Assembly (NCBI GenBank): GCA_002696205.1
Contig: NZRL01000132.1
Span: forward strand, 1-64,000
Reading direction: 5' to 3'
Source: Rhodospirillaceae bacterium
Lineage (GTDB): Bacteria > Pseudomonadota > Alphaproteobacteria > Rhodospirillales > Casp-alpha2
DNA: 64,000 nucleotides
Shown here: positions 38,894 to 48,795 of the stretch, piece by piece
Numbering within the stretch: the stretch's first letter is position 1
Layout: each line of letters opens with the position of its first letter
Made by a program: the position numbers and the translations under genes
Notes under the pieces: model-generated
Told to the model about the DNA's origin: nothing
What the model saw: only the letters and a program-made list of their open reading frames with translations
Databases searched by the model: none

Positions 38894-39864
38894 CGGGCAT
38901 CCTCCTTGGCGTCGGGGGCACGGGTACGGCGGCGCCCGGCGGCCAGAGCCCCGATGCCGTTCGGCAGGAACAGGATCGACAGCAACAGGAACGCCCCCAG
39001 CATGAGCTGCCAGGCGTTTGGCAGGTACTGGCCGGCGACCAGACGCACCGTCTCGAACAGGGCGGTCGCACCGAAGGCGGCGACGATGCTGCTGGGGCCG
39101 CTGAGCACGGTCATGAAGACGAACTCGCCCGACGTCGTCCAATAGGCGAACTCGGGGATGATGTGTCCCGAGACCAGCGCGACCAGCCCTCCGCCCAAAC
39201 CGGCCAGCCCGGCGGCGATCGCATAGTTGAAGACGATCACCCGGCGCACGGAAAGGCCCAGGTATTCCAGGCGGATTTCATTGTCCCGCACGGCCAGGGC
39301 GGCCAGGCCCAATTCGGATCGCATATAAATCCGCGTGGCCAGACCGACGCCCGCGGCGATCACCACCACGAAGGCGTAGAACAGGATCGAGCGGTATTCG
39401 TCGGAGGGAGACAGGCCGAAGTAACTGGGCGGTGCGATCCCGATACCGTCCGAGCCGCCGACCGAGGTCGCCTTCAACAAGGCGCCGTAGAGGATCATCG
39501 ACAGCGCCAGATTGAACATGGCGAAGAAGACCCCGCGGTAGGCCGACAGAAACACGCCCAGCACCGCGCCCAAGGCACAACAGCCGAGACCCGACAGGAT
39601 CACCAGGAAAAGGGCGTCCTGCACGCCCGTCGCGTTTCCGACCAGCCCGCAGATATAGGCGCCCAGGCAGTAATACATGCCCTGGCCGAAGGACACGGCA
39701 CCCATGCGCAACAACAGCACGAGGCCCAGCACGACCAATCCCTTGGCCAAGGCCAGGGACGCCGTGAACAGGACCCAGTCCGGCAGCATCAGACCGACGG
39801 CCATCAGGGCGGCGGCGCAAACCAATGCGGCAAGCGGGGGCGATGAAGTGACGGCGTGGATCAC
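38890..39864 (-). CDS. livM: Branched-chain amino-acid-type ABC permease
   Basis: RSELGLAALAVRDNEIRLEYLGLSVRRVIVFNYAIAAGLAGLGGGL. Confidence 0.92.
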   Translation of the reverse strand: MIHAVTSSPPLAALVCAAALMAVGLMLPDWVLFTASLALAKGLVVLGLVLLLRMGAVSFGQGMYYCLGAYICGLVGNATGVQDALFLVILSGLGCCALGAVLGVFLSAYRGVFFAMFNLALSMILYGALLKATSVGGSDGIGIAPPSYFGLSPSDEYRSILFYAFVVVIAAGVGLATRIYMRSELGLAALAVRDNEIRLEYLGLSVRRVIVFNYAIAAGLAGLGGGLVALVSGHIIPEFAYWTTSGEFVFMTVLSGPSSIVAAFGATALFETVRLVAGQYLPNAWQLMLGAFLLLSILFLPNGIGALAAGRRRTRAPDAKEDAR

Positions 39865-39867
39865 GGG

Positions 39868-40764
39868 TCAAATTCTCCGTTGCGCCGGTTCGCCGAACAG
39901 CCCCTGGGGGCGGAACAACAAAACAGCGGCCATGACGGCGTAGATGACGAACAGTTCGGCTTCGGGCCAGAAATTGATGGCCGTGGCGCGGGACAGCCCG
40001 ACCAGGGCCGCCCCCACCGCGGCGCCGCCGATCGACCCCATGCCGCCGATCACGACCACGGCGAAACTGAGAATGATCGCGTTGACGCCGATCGACGGCG
40101 TGACCGCCAACATGGGCGAGGTGAAGGCCCCGGCGACGGCGGCCAGGAAAACGCCGAAGGTGAAGGTGTAGAGATAGACCCGCGACACGTTGACGCCCAT
40201 GGCGCGGCTGATCTCTGCATCGTGGATGACCGCAAGAACGATCTTTCCCATGATGGTTCGGCTGAGGAACAGGCTGGTTGCGACGCCGACGAGGACCGCC
40301 AGGGCGACGACGAAAAAGTCGTATCCGACGTAATACAAGGGCCCCATTTCGACGTTGCCGAACAGGCTGTAGGGGGCCGCCACATATTGCGAGAAAACGC
40401 CCCATATCATCCGGATGACGTCTTCCAGGATCAACGACACCCCGAAGGTCACCAACAGCAGCACCACTTCGTCCCGCCCGTAGAACAGGCGCAACACGAA
40501 TTTTTCCAGGAACGGCCCCAGGATCACGGCGACCAGGATCGAGCCCAACAGCATCAGCGGCAAGGCCCAGAATCCGGCGACTTCCTCGATCACATTGCCG
40601 CCGACCAGCGTCGCCGCCGCATAGGCGCCGATGGCATAAAGCGCGCCATGCGCCACGTTCAGGATTTTCATCACGCCGAAGACCAGGGTCAGCCCGATGG
40701 CGATCAGGAACAGCCAGGCCCCGTAAATGGTGCCGTCGACCAGAATGGTTAGGAAAACGTCCAC
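39868..40764 (-). CDS. livH: Branched-chain amino-acid-type ABC permease
   Basis: GAWLFLIAIGLTLVFGVMKILNVAHGALYAIGAY. Confidence 0.93.
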   Translation of the reverse strand: MDVFLTILVDGTIYGAWLFLIAIGLTLVFGVMKILNVAHGALYAIGAYAAATLVGGNVIEEVAGFWALPLMLLGSILVAVILGPFLEKFVLRLFYGRDEVVLLLVTFGVSLILEDVIRMIWGVFSQYVAAPYSLFGNVEMGPLYYVGYDFFVVALAVLVGVATSLFLSRTIMGKIVLAVIHDAEISRAMGVNVSRVYLYTFTFGVFLAAVAGAFTSPMLAVTPSIGVNAIILSFAVVVIGGMGSIGGAAVGAALVGLSRATAINFWPEAELFVIYAVMAAVLLFRPQGLFGEPAQRRI

Positions 40765-40875
40765 GCGACAATTCCCGTCAATGGGGGGTGACCGGGCGAA
40801 AGCCGGCAGAGTTCACGCCGTCCGCTCTGAAGGCGACGTTCAACTCTACCGGTCTCACTGCCCGGAACGAAACGC

Positions 40876-42228
40876 CTAGTCACACTTGGCGCCGGGAAAG
40901 CCTTTTTCGATCCATTCGACGGCCTTCATACCGTCGGGCGGATTGATGCATTCGGCCTTGAAGTATTCGACGTCGACCAGTTCGACGCGCTTCTTCTCGG
41001 CGTTCCATTTGGAAATGCCGATGGCGTTGTCCTGGATCGCCTGATGGCCGCCGCCGATCGCCATCTTGATCATGCCGGTCGGCGCTTCGAAGGTCGCGTA
41101 TTCGAAGGCCTTGGCGGTTTCCTCGGTCGTCGGCTTCTTGCCGCCGTTGGCCGCCATCGCCTTTTCGACCGCCGTCTTCAAGCCCAGGATCGTCTGCACG
41201 AAACGGAACGGCGCCTGGACCGCGGGAATGCCGTAGCGTTCCTCGTAGGCTTTGTAGAACCAGTTCGCCAACGGCGTATCCGGGTGCAGGGCACCGACGG
41301 CGCCGCGGCCACCGGTCATCAGACCCTCGGGCACTTTTTCGGCCAGGCGGGGCAGGACGTGTTCGGCCATGGCGAAGACCACGTTGGTCTTCTTGAACAG
41401 GCCGCGCGGACCGGCCTGCAACAGGAAGGCTTCGAGATCGCCGCCCCACAGGCTGGAATGCACGACGTCGGGTTTCTTGCGCATCAGCACGCTGATCTGC
41501 GCGCCGTACTGGCCCGCGCCCTTTTCGGGGAACAATTCATCGACGACCTTCATGCCGGGTTTGAACGTATCCAACGCCAGCTTGAAATCGCGCCAGGAAT
41601 CCTGACCCCAGGAATAGTTCTGGTTGAACCCGGCGACGGTCTTGGCGTCCGGCAGCTTGCGCGCCACGTAATGGGCAAGCGCCACGTTGTCCATGGTGCT
41701 GTGGGCGCCGGCGCGGAAGACGTATTCATACGACGCTTCCTCGAAAATGCGCGGCGTGCCGCAGCCGCTGAAGATCGCCAGGGCCTTCAATTCTTCCGCC
41801 ACCGGTGCCACGGCCAGGCAGTTGCCCGAACCGTCGTATCCGACCACGGCATCGACCTTTTCCCGCTGGACCAGGTCGCGGAAGCGTTGGATCTGGACCT
41901 GGGCGCCGCCGGCTTCGTCGACGGGCACGATTTCGATCTTCATGCCGCCGATCCCGACCGACCCTTTATAGGGCCCCGGCACCTCGCCCTTGTTCAGGGC
42001 ATCGACCATCAGTTTGCCGCCGTTCATGGACGGCACGCCGAAGGCATCGGCCGCCGGGCCTGACAAGAAGGCCGTCATGCCGATCTTGAAGGTTCCTTCC
42101 GCCGCGTCGGCGGGACCGGCAAGGGCCTGACCGAGACCGATCGCCGCCGCGAAGGCGACGGCGAGTAAGCCGGTTTTTTTGAAGCGCCCTGTCATCGCGC
42201 CCCGGTTTTTAATGGTGGTATCGAACAT
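40876..42228 (-). CDS. Liv-type ABC substrate-binding protein
   Basis: Signal peptide; FKIGMTAFLSGPAADAFGVPSMNGGKLMVDALN...VDAVVGYDGSGNCLAVAPVAEEL. Confidence 0.92.
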   Translation of the reverse strand: MFDTTIKNRGAMTGRFKKTGLLAVAFAAAIGLGQALAGPADAAEGTFKIGMTAFLSGPAADAFGVPSMNGGKLMVDALNKGEVPGPYKGSVGIGGMKIEIVPVDEAGGAQVQIQRFRDLVQREKVDAVVGYDGSGNCLAVAPVAEELKALAIFSGCGTPRIFEEASYEYVFRAGAHSTMDNVALAHYVARKLPDAKTVAGFNQNYSWGQDSWRDFKLALDTFKPGMKVVDELFPEKGAGQYGAQISVLMRKKPDVVHSSLWGGDLEAFLLQAGPRGLFKKTNVVFAMAEHVLPRLAEKVPEGLMTGGRGAVGALHPDTPLANWFYKAYEERYGIPAVQAPFRFVQTILGLKTAVEKAMAANGGKKPTTEETAKAFEYATFEAPTGMIKMAIGGGHQAIQDNAIGISKWNAEKKRVELVDVEYFKAECINPPDGMKAVEWIEKGFPGAKCD

Positions 42229-42467
42229 AAAGGCACTCCCTGTTCTGCCGTGATTAAGGCCCGCCGTCCGGACGAACGACCGCCCGGCCTTCCGGCCAAT
42301 TGCTTGGAGGGATTCCCCAAAAAGCCTGCTTTCCGTTGCTGGGTTCTATCGCCCCGGCAGGCCGCCTTTTCACTTTTTCACTTCTTCACGTCGTCTCTTC
42401 GGCTCCGCCCCCTTGGCATCGGGTCCTGCGGAACCGCATCGTCACTTAACCTGCGTCATCGCCCGCG

Positions 42468-43271
42468 TTATCGCGTCCAGACGACCGGCCATAGATCGCA
42501 ATCCAGGGCGCCACCTTCTGGAATACCCGGATCCCACATCATTTCCTGGATGTTGGGCATCGGCGTATAAACCGCATCGTCGCCCGCCCATCGGGTCACA
42601 TAGGCACGGCGCCGCTTGCCTTCTTCCGAGTTTCCGGGCGCGCCATGGACCAGAAGCCCATGGTGCACCGTGCAGTCGCCCGGCTCCAGTTCGAACTGAA
42701 TAATCTCGTGCTTGTCTTTCTCGGCCTCGATGTCCGGCACCGGTTCGAGATCGATCTTGTACCTATCGTCGCCCGCGAAGGCCGGCGGCTTGAACCAATT
42801 TCCCCAACGGTGCGAGCCCTTGATGTACTCGACGGCGCCGTTGTCCTTGTCGACCTCGTCCAGGGCGAGCCACAGGGTGCAAACCTGATCGCCGCGTACG
42901 GGCCAATAGGGCACGTCATGGTGCCAGGGCGTGCGCTCCGATGTTCCCGGCTCCTTGATCAGCAATTGGTCGAAGAAGATATTGACCTTTTCCGCCCCCA
43001 TGACGCGGCCGGCGATTTCCGCCGCCGCCGAGTTGAAGACGAATTCCTTGAACCCGGGATTGAAGGTCCAAAGGAAGGTGTCGAAAAAGAACCGCCCCCC
43101 GTCCTTCGATAATTCCTGGTGCAGGCGGCCCGGCGACCGCATGTCTTCCTCGGCCAGATCGCGCAGACGCGCCACCCATTCCTTGTTGAAGAGCTGCTTC
43201 AACAGGACGACGCCGTCTTCCTGATAGCGGCGGACTTCTTCGTCGGTGATTTCCCTGAGTATGGGTTCCAT
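42468..43271 (-). CDS. Phytanoyl-CoA dioxygenase (PhyH) family protein
   Basis: PWHHDVPYWPVRG (HxD), GDCTVHHGLLVHGAPGNSEEGKRRRAYVTRW (distal His/Arg). Confidence 0.92.
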   Translation of the reverse strand: MEPILREITDEEVRRYQEDGVVLLKQLFNKEWVARLRDLAEEDMRSPGRLHQELSKDGGRFFFDTFLWTFNPGFKEFVFNSAAAEIAGRVMGAEKVNIFFDQLLIKEPGTSERTPWHHDVPYWPVRGDQVCTLWLALDEVDKDNGAVEYIKGSHRWGNWFKPPAFAGDDRYKIDLEPVPDIEAEKDKHEIIQFELEPGDCTVHHGLLVHGAPGNSEEGKRRRAYVTRWAGDDAVYTPMPNIQEMMWDPGIPEGGALDCDLWPVVWTR

Positions 43272-43357
43272 GGGCCGGGTTCCGTCTCGGTCTGTGGTCT
43301 GAATTCCTTGACGACGGATGCTATCGCGGAGTTAATCAACAAAAGAAACGATTAGAT

Positions 43358-43374
43358 TTGATATTCAGGATCAA
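43358..43374. promoter_or_regulatory. Candidate LysR operator
   Basis: TTGAT-ATTCAGG-ATCAA immediately upstream of LysR, in the PhyH/LysR divergent region. Confidence 0.35.
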
Positions 43375-43382
43375 TAATTTTG

Positions 43383-44270
43383 ATGAACTTGGTGCAACTG
43401 GAAACCTTCCGCTGGGTCGTGCATTACGGCTCCTTCACCAAGGCCGCGAATAAGCTGCATTCGACGCAGTCGACCGTGTCCATGCGGATCGCGGAATTGG
43501 AGGCGGACCTGGGGGTTCAGTTGCTCGACCGTTCGCAACGCAAGGTCAGGGTCACGCCCAAAGGCCGCGACCTGCTGCGTTATGCCGCGGAAATCCATTT
43601 GCTGACGACGGAATTGAAGGCGACGGTCGGCGATCCGGAAACCCTGACCGGGTCGTTCCGCATGGGGATCGCGGAATTGATCGCCCTGACCTGGTTGCCG
43701 GATTTGGTCGCCGCCCTGAACAAGCTTTATCCTCGGATAGAGATCAGTCTGGAGGTCGGCCTGACGGGCAACATGCATGACATGCTGCGGTCCGGGGAAA
43801 TGGATCTCTGCATCCTGCCGGTCGGCGGCATGGACCTGCCCGGCCTGAACGCCGTGGCCATCGGCGACGTGGATTTCGCGTTCATGGCCGCGCCGTCGCT
43901 GAACCCGGCGCATGGGGTCCTGCATCCCCGCCAGTTGGAAGAATGGCCGATCATCACGATCGGCCCCAATTCCTACCTCGCCCGCGCCCAGGATGCCTGG
44001 TTTCGGCAAAACAAGGTTCAGGCGAAACGCATCAATTTTTCCAATTCCATGGAGATCAGCGCCGGTCTGGTCCGCTCGGGGCTCGGCGTTTCCTTGCTGC
44101 CGCGCAAGTTCTATACGGACGATCTGGAGAACGGACGCATGCAGGCATTGGATATGGACCCGCCGCTGGCGCCGTTCACGTTCTCGGTCATTTCCGCGGA
44201 AGACAACGTTTCGCCGCTGATCCGCAAAGTGACGGAAATTTCGCGCGAGGTCGGCGACTTCATCGCATAA
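43383..44270 (+). CDS. LysR-family regulator
   Basis: MNLVQLETFRWVVHYGSFTKAANKLHSTQSTVSMRIAELEADLGVQLLDRSQRK. Confidence 0.93.
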   Translation: MNLVQLETFRWVVHYGSFTKAANKLHSTQSTVSMRIAELEADLGVQLLDRSQRKVRVTPKGRDLLRYAAEIHLLTTELKATVGDPETLTGSFRMGIAELIALTWLPDLVAALNKLYPRIEISLEVGLTGNMHDMLRSGEMDLCILPVGGMDLPGLNAVAIGDVDFAFMAAPSLNPAHGVLHPRQLEEWPIITIGPNSYLARAQDAWFRQNKVQAKRINFSNSMEISAGLVRSGLGVSLLPRKFYTDDLENGRMQALDMDPPLAPFTFSVISAEDNVSPLIRKVTEISREVGDFIA

Positions 44271-44307
44271 CGCCGCGAGAGCCGCCGCCGTCCAGATAGG
44301 CCGATCT

Positions 44308-45051
44308 CTACTTCTTGCCCGCTGCCTTCAATGCCGCCTCGCGGTAGGCGGTGATGCGGTCCTTCAGGCCGGGGACCGAGGCCGTGCGCGCGATATCCGC
44401 CATGTCGGCGTCCCGCGTGTCGGTCACGGTGACGCGGAACAGGTCCGCCGTCGCCGTCGGCGTCAGGGTATGGGCCGCCGTGCGGGCGGCATCGACCTCA
44501 CCGTCCCAGCCGTCTTGATCGACGACGCCCGTGGCGAAGCCCAGGTCCAAGGCTTCCTCGGCTTTGAAGGTCAGGCCGGAATTCTGGATACGCCGGGCCT
44601 GATCCTCGCCGACACGGACCTTGAGGCGCCGCGTGCCCAGCACGATGCCGAAACCCAGCCCCGGCATGCGGAACGAGGTGCCGGGGGCCGCGATCCGCGA
44701 ACTGCAGGCACAGAACAGATCCGCCCCCGCCCCGAACACCCGGCCGTGCGCCAAGGCCAGGGTCGGCATGGGCGCGTGATAGACCGCCTGCAACAGGGTT
44801 TCGATGCGGATCAGCCGGTTGACCAGATCGCCGTCGGTAACCTCGGCCAGGTCGGACAAGTCGAAGCCGGAACAGAAGCTCTTGCCCTCGCCCTTCAGGA
44901 GCAGCAGCCGCGTGCCGTCGGTGGACGCCGCCGCGACGGCGTCCAACAGGGCCTCGACCAGTTCCGGGCCAAGCGCATTGGCCCGGTCCGTCTTGTTCAG
45001 GGTGACGACGGTCGCCCCCCCGTCCTTGGTGATGATCAGCGTATCGGTCAT
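44308..45051 (-). CDS. Enoyl-CoA hydratase/isomerase family
   Basis: TVVTLNKTDRANALGPELVEALLDAV...GKSFCSGFDLSDL...LALAHGRVFGAGADLFCACSSRIAA. Confidence 0.9.
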   Translation of the reverse strand: MTDTLIITKDGGATVVTLNKTDRANALGPELVEALLDAVAAASTDGTRLLLLKGEGKSFCSGFDLSDLAEVTDGDLVNRLIRIETLLQAVYHAPMPTLALAHGRVFGAGADLFCACSSRIAAPGTSFRMPGLGFGIVLGTRRLKVRVGEDQARRIQNSGLTFKAEEALDLGFATGVVDQDGWDGEVDAARTAAHTLTPTATADLFRVTVTDTRDADMADIARTASVPGLKDRITAYREAALKAAGKK

Positions 45052-45055
45052 CGGG

Positions 45056-45682
45056 TCAGGCGGCCGACAGACCGGCCCGAACGGTCGCCGAGCGGTCCCA
45101 AAGGTTCGGCACGTTGGTCGACGAATAGCCCGAAACGAAGGGAACGACCTCGTTCGTGTCCGGCTTGAACACATGACGCGAGACCGCGCCGATGTTGGCG
45201 CCGTAGACGTGGATGCTGATTGACGGCTTGTCGGCGAAGGAGTTCTCGACGACGTGGATATCGCCGATGGTCGGCGAAACGGCCTCGACCTGACCCGGTT
45301 TCAATTCGGCTTCGTCGCCGACGCGGACCAGCTTGCCCTGGGCGTCTTCTTCGAAGCGAACTTCCTTTTCGGCACCGCGTAGCATGCCGATCAGGCCCCA
45401 GACCGTATGGTCGTGGACGGGCGTCTTCTGGCCCGGGCCCCAGACGAAGCTGACGACCGAGAAGCGTTCCAGCGGATCGGCGTGCAGAAGGTACTGCTGA
45501 TAATATTCGGGATGCGGCTGTGCGAATTCCTCGGGCAGCCAGTCGTCGCGCGAGACCAGGGTGCCCAGGAGCTTGCGGCCCTCGGCGATCAGGGTGGGTT
45601 CGTCGTCGGTCTTGGAGACCAGGTTCGTCATGCCGATGACGAAATCGCGCAGCGGCGCGATGGTGTCGGTGGAAGCGGTCAT
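45056..45682 (-). CDS. Cysteine-dioxygenase-like cupin
   Basis: PVHDHTVWGLIGMLRGAEKEVRFEE (HxH), DIHVVENSFADKPSISIHVYGANIG. Confidence 0.85.
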   Translation of the reverse strand: MTASTDTIAPLRDFVIGMTNLVSKTDDEPTLIAEGRKLLGTLVSRDDWLPEEFAQPHPEYYQQYLLHADPLERFSVVSFVWGPGQKTPVHDHTVWGLIGMLRGAEKEVRFEEDAQGKLVRVGDEAELKPGQVEAVSPTIGDIHVVENSFADKPSISIHVYGANIGAVSRHVFKPDTNEVVPFVSGYSSTNVPNLWDRSATVRAGLSAA

Positions 45683-46545
45683 TCGGATGCCCTCCGTTTT
45701 TCTTCCTGTTGGGGGTGAGGGGTGGATCGGCCGGGGGCCGGTGACAGAGATGCGCCGCCGGAACCGATGGCGCAAGGATCGAAAGGAGCGGCGGCCGTAT
45801 CGGCATCACCCGCCAGGGCGCGTTCGACCGCGTCGGCGGCGGCGACGACCTCGGCGCCCAGGGCCTTGAACCGCCCGGGCCGCAGGCGTTCCGCCGGGCC
45901 CGAAACGCCGATGGCGGCGATCACGCCGCCCGCCGGATCATGGATGGGCGCCGCGACGCCGCAAACCGTTTCCTGCCATTCACCGGCGTTGGTGGCGTAG
46001 CCACGCGTGCGGATACCCACCATTTCCTGACGAAAGCCATCGGGGTCAGTGATGCTTTTGGCCGTATGAGCGTGCAGGTTTTCAGCAAGCCCCGCGAGCG
46101 CCGTCTCACCTAGGGCCGCAAGCAAAGCTTTGCCCGTGGCGACGCAGCGCGCCGGGGCGCGGCCGCCGATTTTCGAATAGGCGCGCACGGGCTCGGGGCT
46201 TTCCAGCTTGTGCAGGTAGACGACTTCGTCCCCGTCGAGAACCGAGAGATGGACGCTTTCGCGCGTCCGCGCGAGCAGGGCTTCCATGGCCGGAAGCGCC
46301 AATTGACGCAGGTCCAAATGATCGATCATCGCCGTGCCCAATTCCCACAGGCGGATCGCCGCCGCGTAGGTGCCGGTCGCCGCGTCGCGCCGGACGTAGC
46401 CCAGTTCGGTCAGGGTCTGCAGCAAGCGATGGGCGTTGCTTTTGCCCAGATCGACCCGCGCCGCCAACTCGGAGACGCCGAGCGCGCGGTCGCTATGGGC
46501 GAGCACTTCCAAAAGCGCCATGCCGTTGACCAGGGTGTTGTTCAT
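45679..46545 (-). CDS. IclR-family regulator
   Basis: ALLEVLAHSDRALGVSELAARVDLGKSNAHRLLQTLTELGYVRRD; effector domain VATGKALLAAL...TRGYATNAGEWQETVCGVAAPI. Confidence 0.95.
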   Translation of the reverse strand: MNNTLVNGMALLEVLAHSDRALGVSELAARVDLGKSNAHRLLQTLTELGYVRRDAATGTYAAAIRLWELGTAMIDHLDLRQLALPAMEALLARTRESVHLSVLDGDEVVYLHKLESPEPVRAYSKIGGRAPARCVATGKALLAALGETALAGLAENLHAHTAKSITDPDGFRQEMVGIRTRGYATNAGEWQETVCGVAAPIHDPAGGVIAAIGVSGPAERLRPGRFKALGAEVVAAADAVERALAGDADTAAAPFDPCAIGSGGASLSPAPGRSTPHPQQEEKRRASE

Positions 46546-47750
46546 GCCACCACGCCCCCTGCCCGCCAGGCGGCGATGTCTTCGGCGCTGAACCCGGCCT
46601 CGGCCAGGATTTCGTCGGAATGTTCGCCGACCTGAGGCGGGGCGCTGTCGATGGCGCCCGACCCGTGGGCCAGCTTGAACCCCGGGCCGACCAGGCGCAG
46701 CGGGCCATGTGCCGAGTCCACTTCCTGCAGCAGGTTGCGCGCCGCGACCTGGGGATGTTCGGCGATCTCGTCGATGCCCTTGACCGTGGCACAAGGCACG
46801 TCGGCCTCGGTCAGGCGTTGTTCCCAGGATTCGGGATCGCCGTCGCGCATGGCGCCTTCGATAACGTCGCGAAGGGCGCCCGCGTTTTCCGTCCGTGTCG
46901 TCCAATCGGCGAAGCGGGGGTCGGACAATGCGTCCTCCCGCCCCAGCGCCTTCATCAGATTGACGAACTGTTTTTCCAACAGGATCGCCAGGATGATGAA
47001 CCCGTTGCCGCAGCGGAAGCGGTCGGCGGTGACCTTGCGGGTCACCGAAAGGTTGCCGTACTGCCGCTGCACGAAGCCGGCGACGGTGTATTCCGTGACG
47101 TGCTGGGCCAGGAAATTAAGGGTCGAATCCAGCATGGCGACGTCGACGAACTGGCCCTCGCCGGTCATTGTTCGCTGATGCAGGGCGGCGGAGACGGCGA
47201 ACGCGCCGGTCATCCCGCCGATCATGTCGCAGGCGGCGAAGCCCGCGCGCATGGGCCCGCCCTCGGGCTCGCCGGTGATCGACATGATGCCGGACATGGC
47301 CTGGATCTTGCCGTCGAACGCGGCCTTGGCGCTTTCCGGCCCGGAATGGCCGAAGCCGGAAACGGCGCAATAGATCAGTTTCGGGTTGATCGCCTTCAGC
47401 GTCTCATACCCCAGGCCGAAGCGGTCCATGACGCCCGGGCGGAAGTTCTCCCAGACGATGTCGGCGTCTTCGACCAGGCGTTTGACGATTTCCTGGGCCT
47501 CGGGCTTTTTCAAATCCAGCGTCAGGCTGCGCTTGTTCGCGTTGATCGACATGAAAGCCGGCGCCATGTTGCGGTCGACCCATTCCTGGCTGAGCTGCGC
47601 ACGCCGGTTGTCCTCGCCGCCGATAGGTTCGATCTTGACGACGTCGGCGCCCAACAGGGCGAATTGATAGGTCCCGAACGGGCCGGCGAAGAAGCGGGTG
47701 AAGTCGAGAACCTTGATGCCCTCGAAGGGGCGCGGGCCTGTGCCGGTCAT
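46542..47750 (-). CDS. CaiB/BaiF CoA-transferase
   Basis: GIKVLDFTRFFAGPFGTYQFALLGADVVKIEPIGGEDNRR...NANKRSLTLDLKKPEAQEI...VWENFRPGVMDRFGLGYETL. Confidence 0.94.
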   Translation of the reverse strand: MTGTGPRPFEGIKVLDFTRFFAGPFGTYQFALLGADVVKIEPIGGEDNRRAQLSQEWVDRNMAPAFMSINANKRSLTLDLKKPEAQEIVKRLVEDADIVWENFRPGVMDRFGLGYETLKAINPKLIYCAVSGFGHSGPESAKAAFDGKIQAMSGIMSITGEPEGGPMRAGFAACDMIGGMTGAFAVSAALHQRTMTGEGQFVDVAMLDSTLNFLAQHVTEYTVAGFVQRQYGNLSVTRKVTADRFRCGNGFIILAILLEKQFVNLMKALGREDALSDPRFADWTTRTENAGALRDVIEGAMRDGDPESWEQRLTEADVPCATVKGIDEIAEHPQVAARNLLQEVDSAHGPLRLVGPGFKLAHGSGAIDSAPPQVGEHSDEILAEAGFSAEDIAAWRAGGVVA

Positions 47751-48733
47751 GCCCCACCTCCGGCCGCGGCCTTTTTCTGCAATTCCTTTTCGCGCAGTTC
47801 CTTGGCGACGATGCGGGCGTTTTCCGCCTCGGCGCGAAGGGCTTCGACCTCTTCCGGTGAGCGGCGGTCGATGTTGCAATAATCGCCTTTCCAATCCGGA
47901 TCGTCCGACCAGCGCAGCGGCGATTGCACCGTGGTGCGCGGGCCGATGGCGCTTTCCAAGACTTTCAGGCCCAGTTCCAGCGTCTCCGCCTGGGACGCCG
48001 GATCGTGCGGCCGCCCGGCGGCGTTCCCCAGGGGAAAATCGCTGAACATGAAGCGCGGCACGCCGCAATATTCGACGATGTCCTTGGCACAGCCCATGAC
48101 CACCGTCGGAATGCCGTTGGCTTCCAGATGCCGCGCGATCAGGCAGAGCGTCTGATGACAGATCGGACAGTTGGGGATCAGGATCGCCACGTCGGCGCCG
48201 TCTTCGCGGCAGCGCTTGAAGATCTCCGGGCAATCGACGTCCAACGTGTGCTGCTGGCTGCGGTTGGTCGGCGCCCCGTGGAAGCGTTGCGTCAAGGACC
48301 CGATCCGCCCGGCCGCGACCGCGTCGCGGAGGGCGGCCAGCGGAAACCAGGCGCGGCCGTCCTCCATCGAGGTATGGATGCGATCGATCCCGACGTGCGA
48401 GATGCGCAGATCGTGTTCTTCCGACGTGTCGCCGGAATAGACCTGATAGAACTTGGCGGCGGAGTTATAGGGTGCGCCCGGTCCCTGCGGGCCCTTGTCC
48501 GGCTGATAGGGGGCCGCCGTGGTGATGAAGGTCACCTTCGATTCCGCGAGCGGCTTTTTCAGCGGCGCAAACGGCACGTCGATGTAATGGGCCCAGACGT
48601 AGGGGTTGTCGTAACCGAGTGCCAGATACCATTCACGGGTCCGGCGCATGTAGGGAACCGGCTGGTCCAATTCGGGCGCGAAGATCGCGCCGCGGCCGGG
48701 CTTGCCGCCGGCCGGGATTTTACTCGATGTCAT
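47747..48733 (-). CDS. GrdB-like protein, no Sec
   Basis: ILIPNCPICHQTLCLIARHLEANGIPTVVMGCAKDIVEY...FSDFPLGNAAGRPHD. Confidence 0.7.
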   Translation of the reverse strand: MTSSKIPAGGKPGRGAIFAPELDQPVPYMRRTREWYLALGYDNPYVWAHYIDVPFAPLKKPLAESKVTFITTAAPYQPDKGPQGPGAPYNSAAKFYQVYSGDTSEEHDLRISHVGIDRIHTSMEDGRAWFPLAALRDAVAAGRIGSLTQRFHGAPTNRSQQHTLDVDCPEIFKRCREDGADVAILIPNCPICHQTLCLIARHLEANGIPTVVMGCAKDIVEYCGVPRFMFSDFPLGNAAGRPHDPASQAETLELGLKVLESAIGPRTTVQSPLRWSDDPDWKGDYCNIDRRSPEEVEALRAEAENARIVAKELREKELQKKAAAGGGA

Positions 48734-48772
48734 CCTCTGACCTCGTGGTTTTGAGAAGGTCGTCTGTTGTTA

Positions 48773-48795
48773 TATGTTCCAATATATAGAACATA
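48773..48795. promoter_or_regulatory. Candidate operator (IclR-type?)
   Basis: TATGTTC-CAATATATA-GAACATA inverted repeat; further AGAACA half-sites at 48804-48809 and 48809-48814. Confidence 0.45.

Noticed and set aside
43358-43374. FNR/FixK box
   Set aside because: Half-sites TTGAT/ATCAA are separated by 7 nt, not 4; better regarded as a LysR-type palindrome
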